Source: UBA6265 sp964526965
GTDB lineage: Bacteria > Chloroflexota > Chloroflexia > Thermomicrobiales > UBA6265
Direction of reading: 5' to 3'
NCBI GenBank assembly: GCA_964526965.1
Contig: CAZGML010000002.1
Location: forward strand, 1 to 64,000
Length of the DNA stretch: 64,000 nt
Within the stretch, counting starts at the first letter, position 1, and each line of letters opens with the position of its first letter. Of the stretch, positions 16,541-24,895 are shown in pieces. The translations under genes and the position numbers were made by a program. Below the pieces are notes generated by a model. It saw nothing but the letters and a program-made list of their open reading frames with translations, was not told the origin of the DNA and did no database searches.

Positions 16541-18370
16541 CTAATCTGTCGACTTTTCTTCTGAAGCTACAGCATGTATTGCAGCCTGGTAGCCCCAAAC
16601 GTGGGCGTTACCGAGCGTCATGCCCGCGCCCCAGTATGCATTGTAGCCAGGGCTGGCTACAGCGTTACCGGCCCCGTAAAGGCCTTCGATGGCCGAGCCA
16701 TCCCAGCGAATGATTTGGCCATCTGCGTTGATCACCGGACCTCCACTGGTGTCCACAGCAGCGGCTGTCATGATGAACGCATAGTATGGGCCTTCGCTGG
16801 AAAGCGGATACATGGCCGGAGTCGGCTGGTCTTCGCTTGGGTACGGATCGAGGTTCGCGGTGGGTGCCAACGGCCCCCATGGAACCAGCTCGTCGTAACC
16901 GAATTCGCCACGCTGGAAGTCTTCGTCTACACCGGTAGCGGCGAATCCATTGAACCTCTCGACTTCGGCGATGAGGTTTTCGGTGAAGTTATCGGCAAGT
17001 GAGAAATCACCGGTCACCGGAGCGAGTTCTGCCAGCCGCTCTTCGATCTTGGTGGCCAGTTCCTCGAGCGAGTCTGCCTTCATTACATACGGTGCGGTGT
17101 CCGGATCACTGCTGAGGGGGAAGAATCCACCCCAGTTGTCCTGCTGTCGCTGATCGTGGATGTAGAAGCTCAGGCGATTGGTCCATCCGGCGTTGTTCGC
17201 ATCCCAATCAAGATGGGCCATGCTGCGATCCTGATAGTTTCGCTTTTCGTTGACGAAGCGCTTGCCGTTCTTGTTGACCTGGAGGAACGAGTCGCCCTGC
17301 AGGAAGAACGTGCAGTTGTAGCTGTCGGCACTGGCGACTGCCTGCTCAAACACACTCTGGTTATTCCATACCTGGTGCATGCTGTTGAGCTTTGCGCCAA
17401 CCGTGGTGGCCATATGCACGAAGTCACCTTCGTTGGTGGGTGCGCTGCAGCCACCGCGGTAGGGGAACGGCATAAGGTTGTGCATCATGTCCTGGTTCTT
17501 GGCGAAGCCGCCTGATCCGAAGATAACGCCCTTGCGTGCGCGAATCATCAGTTTGGTTTCGCCGCTTTCGGTCACCGGGGTAGCCTGTGGTGTGCCAGTA
17601 TCGCCCTCGGAGAGAACAGTGACTTCGACACCAATGATCTCGCCGGTACTGTTGACTACAAGCTGGCTCACCTTGTGGAGCAGATTGATTTCGATGCCGT
17701 TCTCTTCCGCCCAGGCCTGGTAGTCGCCAATCATTTGGCCGCCACCGCCCTGACCACCATCCCCAGTGTCGGGATGTACAGTGCGATACCTGGGAGCCAC
17801 GTTTTCTTCGTAGTGGTCCATGTAGTCGACCTGGATTTCGTCCTGGGCTGGACCGTTATTTCCGCCGTAGACCCAGGAGGTGGCGCCGATATCCTGCAAC
17901 ATGGTCGAGACTTCGCCCGATACGTCGTAGTAGGTGTTGAGCATGTCAAAGTCATGCTGTGGCAGGCCCAGTGTCTCGTGGTCCGGGTTGTAGAGGGCCG
18001 GGAACGAGTAGCGCGCCATATATTTCAGGGCGTCTTCTTTTGGGTCCTCGTGGCCATCGGCCTGCATGAGTACGTTGTTGGGGAACCATACGCCTGCACC
18101 AGAGGCGATAGTGGTGCCGCCTACGTAGGCGCCCTTTTCGAACATTGCTACATCAGCACCAGCGTTCCTGGCTGTGATGGCCGCAGCAAAGGCCGCACCA
18201 CCGGAACCGACCACGACGATATCGTGCTCAGCATCCCAGGAACCCTGAGCCGCTGCAGATTGGGCGAACGGTACTACACCGATACTGCCTGCCATACTCG
18301 CGGCACCAACACCACTGGCTTTAAGGAAACCGCGACGGGATACGCGTAATCGTTCTTCACGATTAATCAT
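16541..18370 (-). CDS. Tat-exported FAD-dependent oxidoreductase, module 2
   Basis: A 609-residue flavoprotein closely related to the module 1 enzyme. The Tat signal is RVSRRGFLKASGVGAAS, followed by DIVVVGSGGAAFAAAITARN. The shared landmarks NQDMMHNL, GGCSAPTNEGD, GPYYAFI and GLYGAGNAVAS...NAHVWGYQAA run in the same order. The central linker reads TGTPQATP instead of TPEATP. The protein acts outside the cytoplasm. The electron acceptor and substrate are unknown, and a soluble fumarate-reductase-like or dehydrogenase role are both possible. ATG 18370 follows AAGGA. Frame upstream of this ATG is open for 37 more codons but has no export signal logic. Confidence 0.88.
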   Translation of the reverse strand: MINREERLRVSRRGFLKASGVGAASMAGSIGVVPFAQSAAAQGSWDAEHDIVVVGSGGAAFAAAITARNAGADVAMFEKGAYVGGTTIASGAGVWFPNNVLMQADGHEDPKEDALKYMARYSFPALYNPDHETLGLPQHDFDMLNTYYDVSGEVSTMLQDIGATSWVYGGNNGPAQDEIQVDYMDHYEENVAPRYRTVHPDTGDGGQGGGGQMIGDYQAWAEENGIEINLLHKVSQLVVNSTGEIIGVEVTVLSEGDTGTPQATPVTESGETKLMIRARKGVIFGSGGFAKNQDMMHNLMPFPYRGGCSAPTNEGDFVHMATTVGAKLNSMHQVWNNQSVFEQAVASADSYNCTFFLQGDSFLQVNKNGKRFVNEKRNYQDRSMAHLDWDANNAGWTNRLSFYIHDQRQQDNWGGFFPLSSDPDTAPYVMKADSLEELATKIEERLAELAPVTGDFSLADNFTENLIAEVERFNGFAATGVDEDFQRGEFGYDELVPWGPLAPTANLDPYPSEDQPTPAMYPLSSEGPYYAFIMTAAAVDTSGGPVINADGQIIRWDGSAIEGLYGAGNAVASPGYNAYWGAGMTLGNAHVWGYQAAIHAVASEEKSTD

Positions 18371-18469
18371 TCTGGAAAATCCTTCGATTAGGTTACGTTG
18401 CCGACAACATCTCATCGCCGCTTCTGCAGCTGCACCATGGTCGGCAACCGTCGGCACATGGGCATTGCG

Positions 18470-18499
18470 TGATGTCGTCAATGTTTGATGACATCAATG
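18470..18499. repeat. Paired operator-like repeats
   Basis: TGATGTCGTCAATG (18470-18483) and TGATGACATCAATG (18486-18499) are near-identical direct repeats. The second contains the palindrome TTGATG-A-CATCAA together with the T before it. They lie just downstream of the module 2 promoter, where a MarR dimer could block transcription. No equivalent is seen in module 1. Confidence 0.45.
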
Positions 18500-18513
18500 A
18501 AAATACCTCACTA

Positions 18514-18542
18514 ACTGTAGGGGCTTCCCCGACATTGTGCAA
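18514..18542 (-). promoter_or_regulatory. Promoter of flavoprotein module 2
   Basis: On the minus strand TTGCAC (18542-18537) and TACAGT (18519-18514) are 17 bases apart. The plus-strand text TGTAGGGGCTTCCCCGACAT overlaps the -10 and spacer and matches the module 1 promoter element TGTAGGGGnnnCCyCGAyrT. Confidence 0.6.
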
Positions 18543-18564
18543 GCTTCTGTAGTGCAATGGGGCT

Positions 18565-18741
18565 ATGACGTGCCTTTATATAGAACGCGGCGGACGTTTC
18601 GATTCGCCCTTTAAATGCGATGGATGCGGGGCGCCCTACTCCCGCATTCCAGAGCTGCGCACCAACAGATTGAACAAATTGGTCAGGATGTGGCGCGGAG
18701 CGTGCGAATGCCTGTTGCTACCCGCCTATTCGCGTGATTGA
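18565..18741 (+). CDS. Possible small zinc-binding protein (58 aa)
   Basis: An ATG-to-TGA frame of 58 codons that ends 45 bases before the dehydrogenase small-subunit start. The product has C18-D-G-C21-G near the middle and C47-E-C49 near the end, a CxxC...CxC spacing that could hold a zinc ion. The ribosome-binding site is poor (only AATGGGG), and the codons are not compelling. It could be a real small regulator gene or chance. No family recognised. Confidence 0.3.
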   Translation: MTCLYIERGGRFDSPFKCDGCGAPYSRIPELRTNRLNKLVRMWRGACECLLLPAYSRD

Positions 18742-18786
18742 ATGACAAAACACATGAACATGGTTCATACGCAGGAGGTAGACGTC

Positions 18787-19305
18787 ATGGAACAGGTCGG
18801 CAAATCCGAAAGATTGCAGGCTGCGAGCACACTTAATCGTCGAGCGATGCTCGCCGGAACAGCGGCGACGGCTGTAGCGGTGGCAACACATTCTGTGGCA
18901 GCGCAGGGCACGCCGGAAGCCACTCCACAGGTCGATGGTGAGCTGGATTTTGATCGTGTGATGTTGGTTTCCGCCAACCTGTGTGGTGGAGCGAGGTTGA
19001 ACGGGGACATCGCCGGACCGCTGATCGAGAAGCTGAATAGCGATCCAGCCCTGGTTGCGCCATTTGAAGAGCTCGAATCAGTCGACGAGTTCACCGAGGA
19101 GGCAATGGAAAACGTCTCGGAGGAGGCGAACAGGCTGGCAACCAACATCCTCCAGTACTGGTTCCTTGGTCGCTACGATGGCGAGCTCGTGGAAAATCGG
19201 GCCGAGATCTTCTTTGATCTCGCCTGTTGGCAGACACTCCCCTATTCCACCGCGCCCAGTACGTGCAAGAGCTTCGGTTATTGGGCCGAGGACATCGAAC
19301 TGTAA
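18787..19305 (+). CDS. GMC dehydrogenase small subunit (gluconate/sorbitol dehydrogenase type)
   Basis: A 172-residue exported subunit. LNRRAMLAGTAATAVAVATH is a Tat signal, then AQGTPEATPQ. The mature part is helical and ends with CWQTLPYSTAPSTCKSFGYW, the pattern of small (gamma) subunits of FAD-dependent sugar and polyol dehydrogenases, which act as chaperone and hitch-hiker partner for Tat export of the large subunit. AGGAGG lies eight bases before ATG 18787. The GMC large subunit starts 30 bases downstream. In known three-subunit enzymes a cytochrome c subunit follows, and none is present here. Confidence 0.8.
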   Translation: MEQVGKSERLQAASTLNRRAMLAGTAATAVAVATHSVAAQGTPEATPQVDGELDFDRVMLVSANLCGGARLNGDIAGPLIEKLNSDPALVAPFEELESVDEFTEEAMENVSEEANRLATNILQYWFLGRYDGELVENRAEIFFDLACWQTLPYSTAPSTCKSFGYWAEDIEL

Positions 19306-19335
19306 GCAGCTACCATTTGAATCCGGAGGTCCATC

Positions 19336-20955
19336 GTGAAGCAGGAAAACGGCTACGACGTTGTCATTGTGGGATCGGGTGTTGCCGGCGCGCTCATAGC
19401 AGCTCGTTTGAGCGAAGCAGGTGCGTCAGTTCGCATTCTTGAGGCCGGGCTGCGAACCGATCGTGAAGAAGCGGTCAACCGGTTCCGCGCCGGCAAGTAT
19501 GCTTACGAGAACCCGGAGTGGGTTCCCCAGCCCGCCGGACAGGACGTGAACAACTATTACGTTCAGGATGGCGAGGTCATGTTCGACAGCGACTATGAAC
19601 GTCGCGTGGGTGGCACCACGTGGCACTGGCTCGGCAACTGCCCCCGGTTGCTACCAAGCGATTTTGAAATGAACACCCGATTTGGCGTCGGGGTCGACTG
19701 GCCAATGAGCTACGACGACCTCGAACCCTGGTACCTGGATGCGGAAAAGGAGCTCGGTGTTGCGGGGAACAGCGAGCACAACGATGGCTCACCACGCAGT
19801 GGCGATTACCCGATGCCTCCCCTGCCCCTCGCGTCCGGCGATCAGATGTTCAAGGAAGCCGCCGCCAGCCTTGGCCTTGAACTGTTGGAGACGCCACAGG
19901 CCCGAAACTCCGAAGAGGGATACCAGGGCAGGTCGATTTGCTGCGGCAACGCCATGTGTATTCCGGTATGCCCGGTGCAGGCGAAATACGACGCTACCGT
20001 GCATCTGGATATCGCTGAAGCGGCCGGTGCCGAGCTTACAGAAGGCGCCATGGTATCCAACATCGTTGTGGGAGACGACGGCGCCGTAAGCCGCGTTGAG
20101 TATCTCGATTCCGATGGAAATGTGCACGAGGTCTCGGGAAAGACGTTTGTGATCGCGGCCAACGGTATCGAAACGCCGCGGCTATTGCTCATGTCCAAAA
20201 GCGACGCTACACCAAACGGCGTTGCCAATAGCAGCGACCAGGTTGGGCGCTATCTCGCGGATCACCCCGAAGCGCGGGTTTCCGCGGTGGTACCGAATGC
20301 TTATGCAGGTTATCGCGGGCCGCTCCAGCTTTCCGGTATCGACCAGGTGCGCGAGGGTGATTTCCGCAGCGAACGTGCAGCGATCCGATTTCAGGTCAGC
20401 CACAGCGTAGGGAGCCCACAAAACGTGGCGGCATCGCTCATCGAGGAGGGCAAGGTGGGTGTCTCGCTCTTCTCCAGTATTGAAGAGGCTGCTCCGTACC
20501 AGGTGCGACTCGCCAGCATGATCGAGCAATTGCCTGATCCTGAGAATCGGGTCACGCTGGCTGAAGATCAGCTTGATCCCCTGGGGCTTCCGCGTCCGAA
20601 GCTGACCTATTCCTACGATGACTACATCATGGGTGGATGGGAGGCTGCCAACGAGCTCCACGATCAGATTCTCGAGGCGGTGGGTGCTACGAATATCGTT
20701 CATTCGGAGCAGCTCGGTGGTGTGGGTCACCTGATGGGCACAACGCGCATGGGTGATGATCCGGAAACATCAGTGACGGATAGCCACGGTCGAACACACG
20801 ATCACGAAAATCTCTTCATCGCGGGGGCTTCGCTCTTCCCCACGACCGGTACAGCGAACCCGACGCTGACGATCGCCGCGCTTTCGTTGCGGACAGCAGA
20901 TCACCTCATGAGCGAGCTCGGGCTGGAAGAAGCTGCTGCAAGTCTTGTTTACTAG
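19336..20955 (+). CDS. GMC-type FAD dehydrogenase large subunit
   Basis: A 539-residue GMC oxidoreductase. FAD binding is shown by DVVIVGSGVAGALIAARL and RILEAG near the N-terminus. RRVGGTTWHWLGNCPRL is typical of fructose, gluconate and sorbitol dehydrogenases. The cysteines in SICCGNAMCIPVCP match the 3Fe-4S site of FAD-glucose dehydrogenases. The C-terminus has HLMGTTRMG with the catalytic histidine region, and ASLFPTTGTANPTLTIAALS. It has no export signal of its own and probably leaves with the Tat small subunit. Sugar or polyol oxidation outside the membrane is the likely role; the substrate is not predicted. GTG start behind CGGAGG. Confidence 0.88.
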   Translation: MKQENGYDVVIVGSGVAGALIAARLSEAGASVRILEAGLRTDREEAVNRFRAGKYAYENPEWVPQPAGQDVNNYYVQDGEVMFDSDYERRVGGTTWHWLGNCPRLLPSDFEMNTRFGVGVDWPMSYDDLEPWYLDAEKELGVAGNSEHNDGSPRSGDYPMPPLPLASGDQMFKEAAASLGLELLETPQARNSEEGYQGRSICCGNAMCIPVCPVQAKYDATVHLDIAEAAGAELTEGAMVSNIVVGDDGAVSRVEYLDSDGNVHEVSGKTFVIAANGIETPRLLLMSKSDATPNGVANSSDQVGRYLADHPEARVSAVVPNAYAGYRGPLQLSGIDQVREGDFRSERAAIRFQVSHSVGSPQNVAASLIEEGKVGVSLFSSIEEAAPYQVRLASMIEQLPDPENRVTLAEDQLDPLGLPRPKLTYSYDDYIMGGWEAANELHDQILEAVGATNIVHSEQLGGVGHLMGTTRMGDDPETSVTDSHGRTHDHENLFIAGASLFPTTGTANPTLTIAALSLRTADHLMSELGLEEAAASLVY

Positions 20956-20969
20956 CACCTTGAATTTGC

Positions 20970-21001
20970 ACAGAACCCGGCCTCGTTGGGCCGGGTTCTG
21001 T
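20970..21001. terminator. Bidirectional terminator
   Basis: A perfect 13-bp stem, ACAGAACCCGGCC with GGCCGGGTTCTGT, and a six-base loop lie between the convergent dehydrogenase and ABC permease genes. Confidence 0.75.
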
Positions 21002-21025
21002 CGTTAAACCTGTTCCTTGATGTAC

Positions 21026-22087
21026 CTATTTCTTCACGGAATCCCAGGTGAAGAACCGCACGGCTACTGCGATGGCCACGATGCTGATGCCTGCCAGGAT
21101 CAGCAGTTCCATCCAGATTGCCCCAATGCCGTTGCCGTAGAGCATTGGCTCGCGCAGGGCCTCCACGCCGTAACGCAGCGGCATCACTGCCATGATTGGT
21201 CGCATCCAATCCGGCATGGAATCAATTGGGAAGAACACGCCGCTCAGGAACATCATCGGGAAGGTGAGCATATTCGCAAGCCCCGCGGCTGTTTCCACAT
21301 TGCGTGCGATGGCCGCAATCCCCGCGCCGATGCTGAGCATACATGTGCTGACCAGAACGATCGCCAGTGCGATGAGCAGCCAGTTACCACGCACATTTGC
21401 ACCAAAGAGCAGCATGGCTAGGCTGATGAGGACGACGGTGCTCAGCAACCCGACGATCATGGCACCGAGTACCCGGGCAGAGAGGAACTTCCAGAGCGGA
21501 AATGGCGTGACCTTAATCCGGCGCAGGATACCTTTCTCCCGGAAGGTGACGAATGCCGTGGAGATACCGATGATCCCCGTATTCATCAAGCTGAGGGCGA
21601 TGATGCCGGGCAGGAACCAGTCCATAAACGACGTGTTGAGCGAATCCACCTCGACCTGCTCGATGTCCACACCCATGCCCGCGCCGAGCACCTCCATGAG
21701 GATAGACCGGGTAGCGCTCATAGCAATCTGACTGTTGACATCCCCCTGTCGATCGGGCGAGTAGATGCGAATTGGATCGCTTTCATTTGCCGGGAACTCG
21801 AGAACCAGCACACGGTCGTTATTCTCCAGCGCTTCCAGTTCCTCGGCATCCGCGCCCTGGTAAACACTGAAACCATCTGCGCCATCCATTGCATCGACAA
21901 CGGCAGCCTGGAGCTGGGTTTCCGCCCCGATGATGCCAACGTCGAAGTTGGAGAAGTTGTCGTTATCCCAAATAGAACCAAACAGGATGATGAAGAGTGC
22001 CGGGAAGGCGAGGTTCCAGAACATCGCCTGGCGGTTGCGCAGGCTCATCTTGATGTTGGCAACCAGCATGGCGAGGAATGAGGTCAT
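21026..22087 (-). CDS. ABC-2 type transporter permease
   Basis: A 353-residue membrane protein. One helix lies near the N-terminus (MFWNLAFPALFIILFG). A large external domain follows at about 45-170, and then five more helices including IALSLMNTGIIGISTAFVTF and GLANMLTFPMMFLSGVFFPI. This is the ABC-2 permease layout of drug and lipid exporters (DrrB, YhfS-like). The conserved RRIKVTPFPLWKFLSAR segment is the coupling region. Its start overlaps the ATPase stop by four bases (ATGA), so the two are translated together. The exported compound is not known. Confidence 0.9.
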   Translation of the reverse strand: MTSFLAMLVANIKMSLRNRQAMFWNLAFPALFIILFGSIWDNDNFSNFDVGIIGAETQLQAAVVDAMDGADGFSVYQGADAEELEALENNDRVLVLEFPANESDPIRIYSPDRQGDVNSQIAMSATRSILMEVLGAGMGVDIEQVEVDSLNTSFMDWFLPGIIALSLMNTGIIGISTAFVTFREKGILRRIKVTPFPLWKFLSARVLGAMIVGLLSTVVLISLAMLLFGANVRGNWLLIALAIVLVSTCMLSIGAGIAAIARNVETAAGLANMLTFPMMFLSGVFFPIDSMPDWMRPIMAVMPLRYGVEALREPMLYGNGIGAIWMELLILAGISIVAIAVAVRFFTWDSVKK

Positions 22088-23055
22088 GCCACACCTCCCT
22101 CAACCGTGCCTTGCTCCTCTTCCTCATAGGTTCGTCCCGTGAGGCTAAGGAAAACATCCTCCAGGTCGGCACTGGTGCTGGAGAGATCGCTCAGGCGAAT
22201 ATCTTGCTGCTCCGCCAGTGAGAGTAATGATGTGATGGTGGCTTGTACATCGGATGTCCCGACGCGAAGGGACTCGCCCTCAACCTCAGCATAGGTAGCT
22301 CCGGGGAGTTGCTGCAGTTGCTCGCTTGTCCATCCGGTGGCCTGGCTGGAGAGTGCTTTTACCACAGCATCCTGTGGCAGCGCGCGAATGAGCGCCTCCG
22401 GTGTATCGCAGGCGATGACCTTGCCAGCATCCATGATCGCAATGCGGTCACAAAGGTGTTCGGCTTCGTCCATATAGTGCGTTGTGATCACCACCGTGGT
22501 GCCACTGGCGCGAACATCGAGAATGGTCTGCCAAAGGTTACGGCGTGCGTGCGGATCCAGCCCGGTGGTGGGCTCATCGAGGAAGGTGACAATGGGGGTG
22601 TTCACCAGCGCCAGTGCGATGCTGAGCCGCTGCTGCTGACCGCCGCTGAGCTCCTCCATTCGACTGTCGGCTTTCGCTTCAAGATCGACGCTGCCAAGGA
22701 GTTGGGATGCTCGCTCTGCCGGGTTCTTCACGCCATAGAAATGGCCGAAGAGTTCCACAAGCTCGTGAGCCGAGAGGAACGGAAAGAGCGACGTGCTTTG
22801 CAGCTGCACGCCGATGATCTTGCGAACCTCATCAACCTGCTCCACAGCATCCAGGCCATTTACTGTGATACTGCCGGCGTCCGGCTCGCGCAGGCCTTCG
22901 ATCATTTCCAGGGTGGTGGTTTTGCCTGCCCCGTTTGGCCCGAGGATACCGAAGATCTCACCGGGATGAATATCGAGGTCGATGTTGTTAACCGCAGTGA
23001 AACCAGCATACTTTTTGGTGACATTGCGAAGCTGAATGATTGGATCGGTGGACAT
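22084..23055 (-). CDS. ABC transporter ATPase, DrrA-like
   Basis: A 323-residue nucleotide-binding subunit. It has Walker A GPNGAGKTT, the Q-loop GVQLQSTSLFPFLSAHE, signature LSGGQQQR, Walker B VTFLDEPTTGLD and the switch histidine ITTHYMDEAEHL. A C-terminal domain of about 100 residues matches the DrrA and CcmA drug-exporter type. It pairs with the overlapping ABC-2 permease. Together they form a two-gene exporter without a nearby regulator. Confidence 0.92.
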   Translation of the reverse strand: MSTDPIIQLRNVTKKYAGFTAVNNIDLDIHPGEIFGILGPNGAGKTTTLEMIEGLREPDAGSITVNGLDAVEQVDEVRKIIGVQLQSTSLFPFLSAHELVELFGHFYGVKNPAERASQLLGSVDLEAKADSRMEELSGGQQQRLSIALALVNTPIVTFLDEPTTGLDPHARRNLWQTILDVRASGTTVVITTHYMDEAEHLCDRIAIMDAGKVIACDTPEALIRALPQDAVVKALSSQATGWTSEQLQQLPGATYAEVEGESLRVGTSDVQATITSLLSLAEQQDIRLSDLSSTSADLEDVFLSLTGRTYEEEEQGTVEGGVA

Positions 23056-23123
23056 GGAACTCCCTCGCGACGAATTTGACGCCGCAGAGATTGTACATGG
23101 GTATTGCTTTACGAAATCGGGAA

Positions 23124-23459
23124 TTACTCCAGAAGTGTTTCTGGTTGATCAATCAACACCGGGATTTCCCCCGATGCGTATTGCCACAACAGATCACGAT
23201 CAACTTCCCGGTATTCGTGAATTAGATGGTGACGGAGTGACACCCACTCGTGAATATCAGGGAAGTCACGTTCCAGATACTCGTCGGTCGACCTGGCGGC
23301 CCGCAGGGCCTCGCCAATGATTTCGAATTGTCTGATGTAAGCGGACTCTACCAGGAGGTCTTCTTCTAGAATGTCACGGCTGTGCCGAGCTACCCAGCCA
23401 TGGATTGCCGTTGCCGCGAACAGTGCATCCTGAAGACGCTCCCGAACCCTATCGTTCAT
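23124..23459 (-). CDS. hepT: HepT-like HEPN toxin
   Basis: A 111-residue helical protein. The motif R76-H-H-L-I-H81-E-Y83 is the RX4HXY signature of HepT toxins. The R and H form the RNase site, and the tyrosine is the residue that MntA-type partners modify with AMP in characterised systems. The start overlaps the antitoxin stop by 11 bases, so the two are co-translated. A longer in-frame reading exists but runs inside the antitoxin gene. The expected role is an RNA-cutting toxin held inactive by the partner. Confidence 0.85.
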   Translation of the reverse strand: MNDRVRERLQDALFAATAIHGWVARHSRDILEEDLLVESAYIRQFEIIGEALRAARSTDEYLERDFPDIHEWVSLRHHLIHEYREVDRDLLWQYASGEIPVLIDQPETLLE

Positions 23460-23754
23460 AGATGGGAATCGCAGTTTGATCGACAGACTGTTTGAATTCG
23501 GCTCGTCTAATAGCAGGACGGGAAACAAGATCGAAATTATCGCCAACGATCCGTTCGAGACCGGCGGCGAGTCGCATTGATCGTCGTCCCGCAGTTTTGT
23601 TGTATTCGCCGATATCGAAAAGAAAATCAAGGTCGGATCGCTCCGGATCCCAGTTGCCAGTGGCGGCAGAGCCGAAGAGCCAGAGTCCCTTGATTTCGTT
23701 CTCTTCACAGAGCGCGATCAGTTGCTCTCGGTTGTTTTCAATGACGTCGATCAT
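23449..23754 (-). CDS. mntA: MntA-like nucleotidyltransferase antitoxin
   Basis: A 101-residue minimal nucleotidyltransferase. The motif GSAATGNWDPERSDLDFLF gives the GS and DxD metal-binding residues (S29, D41, D43), with one residue more than usual between GS and DxD. In studied pairs this enzyme adds AMP to the HepT tyrosine and so neutralises it. It precedes the toxin in the operon, as is usual. GAGGT lies five bases before the ATG. Confidence 0.85.
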   Translation of the reverse strand: MIDVIENNREQLIALCEENEIKGLWLFGSAATGNWDPERSDLDFLFDIGEYNKTAGRRSMRLAAGLERIVGDNFDLVSRPAIRRAEFKQSVDQTAIPIYER

Positions 23755-23792
23755 GGTGTACCTCGTTTGCCTTTCAGCATAGTGAGCACAAC

Positions 23793-24893
23793 CTACGATT
23801 GCAATTGCCGCACGATCTCCGGGATCTCATCCAGGTTTCGCGGCGACGCGAGGAAGACATGGGTCACGCCGATCTCTGCCAATTGCGCGAGCTGGGCGCG
23901 AACGCTGGCGACATCTCCCGCGACAACCAGTTCGCTCATCAAATCGGTGGGGATGGCTGCCCGGGCTGCGTCGAGATCACCCTCCCGGCGAAGGGCGCTG
24001 AACGCGCCTCCTCGGTCCAGCACGTCGTCGACCTTCATGGCAGTGCGGACGTCGGCCATGATCGAATCGATATCGTGTGAATGGCTCTGGAGCAATCGTT
24101 CCATACCGGGAAGCGCATGGATCATCGCCACTGTCGTCTTGCGATTCTCATACAGCGCTTCGGGGTCATCAGTGATGGTGACCTGACACCGGGCGTAGAA
24201 AGTGATCGCTTCTGGATCGCGGCCGGCCTTAGCCGCCAACTGTTTCACGTGCGCGATTTGATCCCGCATGAACGAAATCGATGTGAGATCGTTGAAGATC
24301 ACACCGTCCGCATACTCAGCGGCGATCCGCATGGCAATTGGTCCAACGGCGGCCAGGTAGATCGGTACGTCGTCCTGCAGGGGACGCAGTTCCCGCTCCC
24401 AGCCTTGCACGCCGAGTTCGGTCATATCGGGCGGTGAGCTGGCGAACATCGTCTCGCTCCACCACTGGCGGAGCAGTGAGATGGTTTCCGGCAAGCGTTC
24501 GGTGGGGTTGCCGACATCCATGCCGAGTGCGCGTTCATACCATTCGGTCTGACCGCGGCCGAGGCCAAGGAATGCGCGGCCATCGCTCAGGAAATCCAGC
24601 GTGCTGACACTGGCGGCGATTTGGGATGGGTGGCGATAGTACGGATTCACCACGCCGGTGCCAAGCCGAAGGTTCTCCGTTTGGCGGGCGATGGCGCTGA
24701 GGACGGCGAATGCATCCCAGCCGTCTGGATCCTCCAGCAGCCAAAGTGAATCGATACCAGCCTCGTCGGCGATGATGCCGCGCCGGATCGTCTTTTCAAC
24801 GGCGGCGCGGATGGCATCCGGATCATTTGCATCCTGGGCGCTGGCCCAGGATGCGGGGCCGCCATCGAGGCAGAACCTGAGACGATTCGGCAT
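23793..24893 (-). CDS. LLM-class flavin-dependent oxidoreductase
   Basis: A 366-residue luciferase-like TIM-barrel protein. Recognisable pieces are ADEAGIDSLWLLEDP, LRLGTGVVNPYYRHP, FLSDGRAFLGLGRGQTEWYE and PIYLAAVGPIAMRIAAEYADGV. The cofactor could be FMN or F420. It shares only the family fold with the G6PDH-like protein at 14261-15220. It is the last gene of a three-gene run with two small unknown genes, with a gap of two bases. GGAGGT lies 11 bases upstream of ATG. Confidence 0.85.
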   Translation of the reverse strand: MPNRLRFCLDGGPASWASAQDANDPDAIRAAVEKTIRRGIIADEAGIDSLWLLEDPDGWDAFAVLSAIARQTENLRLGTGVVNPYYRHPSQIAASVSTLDFLSDGRAFLGLGRGQTEWYERALGMDVGNPTERLPETISLLRQWWSETMFASSPPDMTELGVQGWERELRPLQDDVPIYLAAVGPIAMRIAAEYADGVIFNDLTSISFMRDQIAHVKQLAAKAGRDPEAITFYARCQVTITDDPEALYENRKTTVAMIHALPGMERLLQSHSHDIDSIMADVRTAMKVDDVLDRGGAFSALRREGDLDAARAAIPTDLMSELVVAGDVASVRAQLAQLAEIGVTHVFLASPRNLDEIPEIVRQLQS

Positions 24894-24895
24894 GG

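Larger units (their letters stand above)
18371..18786. other. Divergent control region between module 2 and the GMC dehydrogenase
   Basis: This 416-base stretch carries the module 2 promoter and 144-base leader (minus strand), a repeated operator-like site, and a possible 58-codon zinc-binding gene (plus strand) before the dehydrogenase genes. Beyond those nothing else is recognised. Confidence 0.6.
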
